Source: Planctomycetota bacterium
GTDB taxonomy: Bacteria > Planctomycetota > SZUA-567 > H5-PLA8
Assembly (NCBI GenBank): GCA_025355035.1
Contig: JANXLS010001080.1
Coordinates: 1-7,811 of the forward strand
Length of the DNA: 7,811 bases
Reading direction: 5' to 3'
Notes under the pieces: generated by a model
Told to the model about the DNA's origin: nothing
The model's database searches: none
The model's input: only the letters and a program-made list of their open reading frames with translations
In this document: positions 1-6,800 of the stretch, one piece after another
Position numbering within the stretch: the stretch's first letter is position 1
Layout of the letters: each line of letters opens with the position of its first letter
Translations under genes and position numbers: made by a program

Positions 1-390
1 GCCGACTTTGTTCAGCGCTTCCAATGCGCGCGCTCGACGCTCGCGTTGCGGAACGCCGGCGTAAAAGAGAGGCACTTCGACGTTCTCCACAATCGAGAGC
101 GATTGGATCAGATGGAACGCCTGGAAGACGAAGCCGATGTTGCGCGAGCGCAAATCAGCCTCATCGTTGTCCGAGAGCGTACTGACGTCGATGCCATTGA
201 TCAGCACTTGCCCGGTCGTGGGTCGGTCGAGACAGCCGAGCAACGCCATGAGCGTCGATTTGCCCGATCCGGATGGCCCGGTGATCGCCACAAATTCGCC
301 GCTGCGGATGTGCATGTTGATGCCTTTGAGCACCGTCAATCGGCCCGTCGAAATTGGAAAGCTTTTTTCGATGTTCTGCAATCGAATCAT
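1..390 (-). CDS. ABC transporter ATP-binding protein, MacB/LolD type (partial, C-terminal part off the left edge)
   Basis: This is the first 130 residues of a cytoplasmic ABC ATPase that should power the tripartite exporter encoded by this operon. Seen directly: a Walker A P-loop GPSGSGKST at residues 38-46, and a Q-loop glutamine at residue 90 inside GFVFQAFHLI. This is followed by SLSIVENVEVPLFYAG, the wording typical of the MacB/LolD/FtsE-like class rather than of importers. The ABC signature, Walker B and switch histidine lie beyond the window. The ATG at 390-388 overlaps the adaptor's TGA stop as ATGA. The Shine-Dalgarno is weak (CGGGT), so translation probably depends on coupling to the adaptor gene. 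Whether a permease is fused at the C-terminus, as in E. coli MacB, or encoded separately cannot be seen. The family call is firm. The exported substrate is unknown. Confidence 0.93.
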   Translation of the reverse strand, partial: MIRLQNIEKSFPISTGRLTVLKGINMHIRSGEFVAITGPSGSGKSTLMALLGCLDRPTTGQVLINGIDVSTLSDNDEADLRSRNIGFVFQAFHLIQSLSIVENVEVPLFYAGVPQRERRARALEALNKVG

Positions 391-1934
391 TTGTCAACCC
401 GATCACGTGTTACCGTCGTCAGGGCTGTCGTCGCGGGCACGGTTGTCACACCGGGTGATTTGCGCGTGGGCGGAAGTTCGACATGTTCGGGTTCGTAGAG
501 CATGACGGCGTCGCCTTCCTTTAATCCGTCTTGAACAACGACGTGCGTATCGTTGTTGCTGCCGAGTTTGAGTTCCCGGCATTCGATTCCGCCGCTCTTG
601 ACGTAAGCGAAATTGCGTCCGTCGTGTTTGAAGACGGCGTTTACCGGCACAAGCAGGACATTCTTGAGTTCGTCGATTTCGATCTCGATTTTGGCACTCA
701 CGCCGGGTTTGATTTTTAAATCGCCTTTGCGAAGTTGAACCGTCAGCGTGTAGTTATTTGTCGCGTCGAAATAACTCCGGCTGGCGACATTGCCGATCGT
801 ATCGACGGTTCCGATTTCATTCAAATCAGGATACGCGTCGGCAGAGATGACAACGCGCATACCCTTCTTAACGCGGTTGATGTCGACTTCAGCGATGTTT
901 GTTTTGATGATCATTTCATCCATTTTCGGAAGCGTGATCACCGTCTGATTGTAGTAGACCTGCGCGCCCACTCGAATCGGTCCGTTGCCGCGGGAGTACC
1001 GCCCCTCATCGTCGCCCGAATCGCCATAGATCACCAACCCGTCGTTGGGCGCCTTTAAATTCGTGGCTTCGAGTTGCTCTCTCGCGATTTGCAGCCGATC
1101 TTTGAATTGACGCTGCTTCTCCTGCTTGGCTTCGTACTCCGCGTTTTTTTGGCGGAGCTTGTTTGCATTTACATTTTCGATGGTCTGCGTCGCGGCTCGA
1201 GTGGTCTCAACATCGGCCTGCTTCGCGGTGAGGCTGACGGGCCGCGTATATTTTCGGAACACTTCGAGTTCGCTCGTCGTGACTTCGGCCTGAATCTGCG
1301 CGGCGCGGTATCGGATACGTTCTTTTTCAATGTCGGTCGGCGTTGCGAATCCTTGCGCGATCACGTCTTTATCGGTGATCAATTCGTAGGATTCTTTAGC
1401 CTGTTTGACCTCCGATTCCGCCTTTTCGATCTCCAGTTTCATCTTGCGTTCCGACTGAGGCAGTTCGCCTTTCTCGGCTTTTTCGTATTCCAATTGCGCG
1501 GCGCGATATTTGAATTGAGCCTGAGAAAGCGCGTCCGTGTTTTCGCGCTGGGTGATCTCGACCGCCTGCTTGGCGATATCAACATCCGACGCCGCAGCTT
1601 TGTAATCGCCCTCAGCGGTTTCGACGTCTGTTTTCTGCTTGGCGTTGTTGAACGAAACCAACTCCTGCCCTTTTGTGACGTAACTTCCTTCGGGGACGAT
1701 TGAGGTGATCGTCATCGTATCCGATCGGACTTTGTGGCTGATCTTCACGGATTCTTTTGCGTCGATTTTGCCCGTGCGCGAAAGAACGATGTGTATATTT
1801 CCGCGCTCGACTTTGGCGATGGCTTCCTTTTCGTTGGGCTTGACTACGGCGGCAGACTTACCCATGCCATGCACGCCATACCACCACCCGGCACCGGCGC
1901 AGAGCAGCGCTGCGAGAACAATCCAAATCTTCAC
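387..1934 (-). CDS. HlyD/MacA-like periplasmic adaptor (membrane fusion protein) of an ABC efflux system
   Basis: This 515-residue adaptor is predicted to bridge the inner-membrane ABC transporter and the TolC-like channel in the periplasm. Residues 3-19 form a hydrophobic N-terminal anchor or signal. There is no acceptable lipobox, because the residue before Cys12 is Leu. Residues 38-97 look like the first half of a biotinyl-lipoyl domain (VPEGSYVTKGQELVSF). Residues 98-291 are a long, Glu/Lys/Gln/Ala-rich coiled-coil hairpin. The second lipoyl half starts at residue 292 (NLKAPNDGLVIYG). The beta-barrel and membrane-proximal domains follow at about 340-480, including IKPGVSAKIEIEI and VLLVPVNAVF. 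A Thr/Pro-rich tail covers 488-510. It is longer than E. coli MacA (about 370 residues), mainly because of the hairpin. The start is GTG, 9 nt after an excellent AAGGAG, and only 3 nt beyond the channel gene's stop. Function is inferred from domain order and neighbours. Confidence 0.92.
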   Translation of the reverse strand: MKIWIVLAALLCAGAGWWYGVHGMGKSAAVVKPNEKEAIAKVERGNIHIVLSRTGKIDAKESVKISHKVRSDTMTITSIVPEGSYVTKGQELVSFNNAKQKTDVETAEGDYKAAASDVDIAKQAVEITQRENTDALSQAQFKYRAAQLEYEKAEKGELPQSERKMKLEIEKAESEVKQAKESYELITDKDVIAQGFATPTDIEKERIRYRAAQIQAEVTTSELEVFRKYTRPVSLTAKQADVETTRAATQTIENVNANKLRQKNAEYEAKQEKQRQFKDRLQIAREQLEATNLKAPNDGLVIYGDSGDDEGRYSRGNGPIRVGAQVYYNQTVITLPKMDEMIIKTNIAEVDINRVKKGMRVVISADAYPDLNEIGTVDTIGNVASRSYFDATNNYTLTVQLRKGDLKIKPGVSAKIEIEIDELKNVLLVPVNAVFKHDGRNFAYVKSGGIECRELKLGSNNDTHVVVQDGLKEGDAVMLYEPEHVELPPTRKSPGVTTVPATTALTTVTRDRVDK

Positions 1935-1937
1935 GCG

Positions 1938-3581
1938 CTATTTCTCCTTCGGCAGAACGTCGGCTTCGGCCGCCCCGGTTGTCAAATCAGCGAGGACACG
2001 CTCTTTCGGAATTCCATCGGCCTGCAAATCCAAGACGCCCAAACTGCGGCGCAATTGAAGATCTGCGATGGCGTGATCGACGATAAATTGGATGTCGTCG
2101 TTGCGGGCTTTTAACAACGCCTGCTGCGCATCGGTCACGTCACGACTGGTTTTGACGCCTTTACGAAAAAGAGTTTCGGCGTACGCCAAACGTTTTTCGG
2201 ACGTGACCAGAATCTTCTTTTGAATCTCCATCGATTGTTCGATGCGTAGCAAATTTCGCAGTTGTCGCCGCACCTCCGCGGCTATGTTGTCGCGAAACAA
2301 CGATGTTGAGCGGCGTATTCGATCAAGCGAGATCTCCGCCTGGCGAGCGTTCACTTTCTCGTTGACCTTGTCAAGCGGCAGCGACAGCGTCAGTCCCGCC
2401 GTGCCCGAGCGATCCTTGAGCGCTTGATTGACGAACTGCCGCGCGTGGGCGTCCATACCGCCGGTCAGTTGAAGATTCAACTCCGGCAAAAGGTTGTTCT
2501 GGGCAATCTTGACGCCACGTTCGGCATCAACGATTTGATCGTCGAGGCTGGCGAGATCCAGACGATTTTCGGACGCGATTCGGATCGCCAATTCGGCGTT
2601 CAATTTAACCGGCACGAGTTTCGGCAATTCATCGGTTTTGATGTCGAGCGCAACGCTGTCGGGGATGCCGAGAAACGTTTTGAACGTCAGCAGCGAATCT
2701 TTGTGCGACTCTTTTGCATCGCGAAAATCGTTCTCGGCCTGAAGACGTTCCTGTTCGGCGCTGAGCACATCCAGTTCGGATTGACGCCCAATTTTAAAAA
2801 GGGATTGGGCGCGACGGTACAGAAAGTCGGTTTGTTCAAACCGCTGCTTGTTGTTTTCAACCACCTGAACTTCCCGGACCAGATTATAAAACTGGCGGAC
2901 CACTTCGATTGTGAAATCTTCGCGGTATAATTCGAATCGTCGGAGTTGGTACGTCATGTTGCGCTCGGCCTGCGTCAACGGTTCGCGCGCGATGGTTCTT
3001 CCGAATCCTTTCAACAACGGCTGAGTCAATGTAAAAAGCGCGGAACTCGAGTTGGCATCGATGCCCGGCCGAAGCGTCGCGGTACCCGACGTACTCAACG
3101 CGAGATTCAAATGAGTGGAAAATTCTGTCGCGAGATCCACGCCAAACGTCCCCGTTCCAGACAACGCCCGAGCGGCGGGCGTGTTGCTGCCCAGAACGCC
3201 AAGCGTACTGCTTAAATGGGGATCGAAGATGTGGCGGGCCTGAATGTAGTTGAGTGCAGTCAACGAGTTGGTATCACGTTCCCCCGCGTAGTCACGATTG
3301 TATTTTGTGGCGATGCGAATGGCATCGGCGAGTGTGAGTTTGGCGAGATCTTTGATTTCCGTGAGGTCATTGAATTTTGCATTCGCCGCGTCACTCTCGC
3401 GCTTTTCATTGCGATTGGAGACAGAGCGGGAAAGACGTTCTTTGCGATCCGCCTGAACGCTCGTATCCGCTTTTTCGACGAGGATCTCCGCCCGCTCGAC
3501 GATCGCTTCGCGCGCGTTAACGCCCTCGCAGGTGACGGCGATGTAGAGACAAAATCCCAGGAACCGATTTGAAAATCGCAC
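1938..3581 (-). CDS. TolC-family outer-membrane efflux protein
   Basis: This 547-residue protein is expected to form the trimeric outer-membrane channel and periplasmic tunnel of the exporter. A short hydrophobic stretch (about residues 7-18) followed by VNA at 21-23 looks like a Sec signal peptide, though a rather polar one. Residues 24-80 are a charged linker. The first outer-membrane-efflux repeat begins at LTLADAIRIATKYNRDY (83-98). It contains the characteristic LTQPLLKGFG (185-194) and a long helix to about residue 308. The second repeat runs from about 328 to 520, with LTLSLPL at 397-403 in the equivalent position and the helices at 404-510 rich in Gln, Arg and Ala. Length and two-fold repetition fit the family. 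The GTG start is chosen because AAGGGG lies 5-6 nt upstream. It is the first gene of the operon and its TAG is 3 nt from the adaptor start. The substrate is unknown. Confidence 0.92.
   Translation of the reverse strand: MRFSNRFLGFCLYIAVTCEGVNAREAIVERAEILVEKADTSVQADRKERLSRSVSNRNEKRESDAANAKFNDLTEIKDLAKLTLADAIRIATKYNRDYAGERDTNSLTALNYIQARHIFDPHLSSTLGVLGSNTPAARALSGTGTFGVDLATEFSTHLNLALSTSGTATLRPGIDANSSSALFTLTQPLLKGFGRTIAREPLTQAERNMTYQLRRFELYREDFTIEVVRQFYNLVREVQVVENNKQRFEQTDFLYRRAQSLFKIGRQSELDVLSAEQERLQAENDFRDAKESHKDSLLTFKTFLGIPDSVALDIKTDELPKLVPVKLNAELAIRIASENRLDLASLDDQIVDAERGVKIAQNNLLPELNLQLTGGMDAHARQFVNQALKDRSGTAGLTLSLPLDKVNEKVNARQAEISLDRIRRSTSLFRDNIAAEVRRQLRNLLRIEQSMEIQKKILVTSEKRLAYAETLFRKGVKTSRDVTDAQQALLKARNDDIQFIVDHAIADLQLRRSLGVLDLQADGIPKERVLADLTTGAAEADVLPKEK
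1944..1949 (-). promoter_or_regulatory. Ribosome binding site of the adaptor gene, inside the end of the channel gene
   Basis: The minus strand reads AAGGAG, a perfect Shine-Dalgarno core. It is 9 nt upstream of the adaptor's GTG and lies within the last codons of the TolC-like gene. It fixes the GTG as the start and implies that the ribosome ending the channel gene can reinitiate directly on the adaptor. Confidence 0.75.
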
Positions 3582-3585
3582 GTCT

Positions 3586-3592
3586 TCCCCTT
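3586..3592 (-). promoter_or_regulatory. Ribosome binding site of the TolC-like gene
   Basis: The minus strand reads AAGGGGA, with its last base 4 nt from the GTG at 3581. This purine-rich site decides in favour of the GTG start over an upstream in-frame TTG near 3659, which would add an unlikely polar extension before the signal peptide. Confidence 0.6.
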
Positions 3593-3614
3593 GGCAGATT
3601 GCGGAAATGGCGTT

Positions 3615-3626
3615 GTGTATCTACAC
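3615..3626. repeat. Small inverted repeat GTGTA-TC-TACAC, operator-like
   Basis: Two perfect 5-bp arms are separated by 2 nt. The element lies between the candidate -10 and the ribosome site of the efflux operon. The position would suit a repressor, but arms this short occur often by chance. Confidence 0.25.
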
Positions 3627-3628
3627 GG

Positions 3629-3659
3629 ATTAAGTGAGAGACGTAGTGGTGTATGTCAA
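3629..3659 (-). promoter_or_regulatory. Candidate promoter of the efflux operon
   Basis: Reading the minus strand, a perfect TTGACA (plus 3659-3654) is followed after 19 nt by CTTAAT (plus 3634-3629, four of six matches to TATAAT). The spacing is longer than the optimal 17 nt. The implied start would leave a leader of about 40 nt before the GTG. An alternative -10, TATAAG at plus 3673-3668, has no good -35. PVC promoter consensus is poorly known, so this is only a candidate. Confidence 0.3.
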
Positions 3660-3690
3660 CTCTAACACTTATACGATAATTTTTGGTCAC

Positions 3691-3714
3691 AAAAAAGAAG
3701 AACGAGGGGAGGGA
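3691..3714 (+). other. Purine-rich tract
   Basis: Twenty-three of 24 bases are purines, the only exception being a C at 3703. The tract starts with six A and ends in a G-rich segment. It sits in the middle of the divergent region, upstream of both candidate promoters. It may be a bent or flexible spacer. No function can be assigned. Confidence 0.3.
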
Positions 3715-3791
3715 TTGCTGCATCAAAACCGAGGGGATTTTGGATTGTTTTATTGCACTAAAATTCCCGGTTACTTCGTCTACCAGTGCTC

Positions 3792-3820
3792 TTGCATTCT
3801 CGTCTTCAACCGGTTCTACT
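3792..3820 (+). promoter_or_regulatory. Weak candidate promoter of the dehydrogenase/cytochrome gene
   Basis: TTGCAT (3792-3797) and TCTACT (3815-3820) are separated by 17 nt, placing the transcript start near 3827 and leaving a leader of about 33 nt. The matches to the sigma-70 consensus are only three and four of six. A better isolated -10, TAAAAT at 3759-3764, lacks a recognisable -35. Neither is secure. Confidence 0.2.
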
Positions 3821-3847
3821 TTTGAATCTCAATCGCATCCTTAAAGT

Positions 3848-3851
3848 GGAG
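3848..3851 (+). promoter_or_regulatory. Ribosome binding site of the dehydrogenase/cytochrome gene
   Basis: GGAG, within AGTGGAG, ends 8 nt before the ATG at 3860, an ideal spacing. An in-frame TAA at 3842-3844 rules out any start further upstream, so the ATG is well supported. Confidence 0.7.
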
Positions 3852-3859
3852 CAACATCC

Positions 3860-6800
3860 ATGTTCGTTACTGTTTCAATTTCTCGTCGCTGCGCGCTCTG
3901 GCTCGCAACTCTTTTCGCGTTGGTTTGCTTTGGCACGGTAGCTCGTTGCGGCGAAGCGAAAGAGAAGATGGTGGATGAAAACGAGGGGATCATCAAAGGT
4001 CTGAAGCTCGCCAAAGGGTTTAACGCTTCGCTGTGGACCTCGAACAAGCAGATCATTAATCCCGTCTCGATTTCATTTGACGATCAAAACCGGCTGTACG
4101 TTTGCGAAACGCATCGTTTTCGTGTTGGCGGTGGTTTGGATATTCGCGAGCACAAATACATGTACCTCGACGACATTCAATGCAAAACCACAGCGGACCG
4201 AACGGCCGAGTACGAGAAGTACAAAGACAAGTTTAAGCCCGGATACTTCACCACGTCCAAAGAAAAGATTGTGCTGCTCGAAGACACGACGCATTCCGGC
4301 AAGGCGGACAAAGTCTCCGTTTTCGCGGAAGCGTTCAATGATCCGCTCGACGGTCCAGGCGTGGGTGTGTGCTGGCACGACGGAAAGCTGTACTTCGCAT
4401 GTGTTCCGAAGATTTGGGAACTCACCGGCGCGAATGGGGCGGGGCCGGCTGAAAAAATCAACACCTTCTTCGACGGTTTTGGAGTACGCATTTCGATCAG
4501 CGGACATGACGTTCACGGAACAATCGTTGGGCCGGATGGAAAGCTTTATTGGTCGATGGGCGATCGCGGATTCAATGTGACGGGACATGAAGGACAGAAA
4601 ATCGTGAATCCATTTACCGGCGGCGTCTTCCGCGCAAATTTGGACGGCAGCGATCTTGAGCAGGTTTATTTCGGATTGCGCAATCCGCAGGAGTTGGCGT
4701 TCGACGAATTCGGCAATCTTTTCACGGTGGACAACAACGCCGACATCGGTGACGGCGCGCGGTTGACCTACATTCTCGACGGCGGCGACACCGGCTGGCA
4801 CATGGGCTGGCAGTTGCTCGGCAATCGCGACTTTTCGAAATTGGCGGGCTTCGGCGAATCAAAGCACCTGGACCCGTGGCTCGAAGAAGGCTTGTGGAAA
4901 TCGCGCTTCGATACGCAGCCCGCGAATCTTCTCCCCGCAGCCGGGATCATCACCAGCGGCCCGTGCGGATTCGCCTACGCGCCGGGGACCGGTTTGCCGG
5001 ACGCCTACGCGCGGCATTTTTTCATTTGCGATTACACATCCGGCAGCAGTTCCGCGCTTCATTCGTTTGTCGCCGCCGAAGAAGGCGCCGGATTCACAAT
5101 CAAAGACAATGATAAATTCCTGACCGGCGTGACCTGCACCGATGTTGCATTTGGCTACGACGGACGCATGTACGTCTGCGACTACGGCGGCGGATGGGGC
5201 CTCCCCGGCAAAGGCTGCATCCTGGCCATCGCTGATCCCAACGGCATCAAGAAGCCAATCGTCGAGGAAGTTCGAAAACTCTTTGCCGACGGCATCGCGA
5301 AGCTCGATTCGAAGGCACTCAGCGCGTCATTGAAACACGCTGACATGCGCGTGCGGCAACGTGCTCAATTTGAACTTGCCAAACGCGGCAAGGAAGGTCT
5401 TGCAGCATTGACGGAAGCCGCAAAAACGCAGGGCGATGTGCTGGGGCGAGTACACGGTATTTGGGGACTGGGACAGTTGGCCAAGCGCGAATCGGAGAGC
5501 TTGAACACGCTCGTCGATTTGCTCGGCGACAGCGACGCTCGGGTTCGCGAGCAGGCGGTGAAGGTATTGGGCGACGCTCATTTCGCTCCGGCGACGGAGA
5601 AGATCCTGAAGCTCCTGACCGATCCCAGCATCCGCGTCCGTACCTTCGCGGCGATTGCGTTGGGCAAACTGAAGTGCAACACCGACGTCCCGGCGTTGCT
5701 TGATATCCTGCGCGAGAACAACGACAAAGACGCGTACCTTCGCCATGCCGCGGTGATGGGTTTGGCTGGGACAGGCGATGCGGCTCTTTTGCACGCACAC
5801 ATGACCGACTCGTCGCGCGCGGTGCGGCTCGGCGTCTTGCTCACGCTGCGCCGGTTGGGCGATCCGGGCATCGCCGTCTATTTGAAAGACTCAGACCCCC
5901 TGATTTATGCGGAAGCCGTTCGCGCCATTTATGACGTTCCGCTCACCGCCGCGATGCCGTTATTGGCTGCGGAGATCAAACGCGTCGTTGCGACGCCAGA
6001 CGCGTTCAAGCAATTGACGCCGCTCCTTTTCAGCCGCATTCTTAATGCAAACTATCGCTACGGAAACGCAGAGCAAGCTCCGCTGATCGCGGAGTTCGCT
6101 GCAACACCCGCGGTGCCTGAGAGCGTTCGTATGGCCGCGTTGGAGATGCTCGAAAAGTGGGAGCAGCCGACGTTCGTCGATCCTGTGCTAGGACTGCCAC
6201 GACCGGCCCTTAAGCGGGAAAAATTGGGGGTCGATGCCACGATCAAAAATTCGCTCCAAACCATTCTCTCCGAGAACGGAGCGATCTCAGCCAAGGCTGT
6301 CGATATGGCCATCGCGTTTGGTGTCCCTTTGACCGAAGAGACGCTGATGACTTTTGTCAAAGATTCAAAACGCGGTGAGGAACTTCGCGTCGCTTCGTTG
6401 CAGCAGTTGTTTCTTAAAAAGAGCCAGCCGCTTGCGGCGTTGTTGCCGTCGCTGGTCGCGGATGGAAGTTTAAAGCTCCGCGTTGCGGCGTTGGCTGCGC
6501 AGTTAGAAATGGACCCGGCCGCTGGCATCACGGCGGTGCGATCGATACTCGGCACGGGTTCGCCGATCGCGGCGAATGAAATCAAAGTGGCAATGGATCG
6601 CACTACCGGCCCATGGAACGCCTTGAAAATGGGCGCACCTTCTACGTCGGATTACGCTGACGCGAGCAGCAAAATGGGCGTCGTTTTTTCCTGCGTCAAA
6701 GAATTCGGCGAAGCCAACATCAAAGCCGGAGTGAAGGACGGCACGCTTCCGCGCCTGAACGACGGCCTCTCCGCAAAAAATGATGACGATCTCGAGAACA

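Larger units (their letters stand above)
3582..3859. promoter_or_regulatory. Divergent intergenic region (278 nt) between the efflux operon and the cytochrome/dehydrogenase gene
   Basis: The two starts face away from each other, so this stretch must hold the 5' regulatory signals of both units unless either is read through from further away, which the orientation excludes. It is visibly more AT-rich than its flanks, especially 3661-3700 and 3735-3765. The only open frames are short, lack ribosome sites and have low-quality composition. I therefore see no gene here and no terminator hairpin with a U-tract. Confidence 0.7.

Noticed and set aside
1074..1703. A 209-codon plus-strand open frame opposite the adaptor gene
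   Set aside because: It is the antisense shadow of the coiled-coil coding region. Its protein is an unnatural Phe/Leu/Arg-rich string with no motif, and the minus-strand reading has clear domains and a ribosome site.
1890..1934. Possible lipoprotein signal in the adaptor (Cys12 after ALL)
   Set aside because: The residue before the Cys is Leu rather than Gly, Ala or Ser, and the hydrophobic stretch continues past it. It reads better as a membrane anchor.
2424..2930. A 168-codon plus-strand open frame opposite the TolC-like gene
   Set aside because: It is an antisense shadow of a strongly supported family member, with no recognisable domain.
3634..3825. A 63-codon plus-strand open frame in the divergent intergenic region
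   Set aside because: It starts with GTG without a Shine-Dalgarno, has implausible composition, and spans the probable promoter region.
3884..3901. Twin arginines in the signal peptide of the redox protein (SRRCAL), possible Tat signal
   Set aside because: The consensus Phe is replaced by Ala and no Lys follows. A haem c protein is normally exported unfolded by Sec, so a Sec signal is more likely.
5319..5800. Two overlapping minus-strand open frames of about 158 codons
   Set aside because: They lie opposite the HEAT-repeat coding region of the long plus-strand gene. They overlap each other in different frames and contain no motif.
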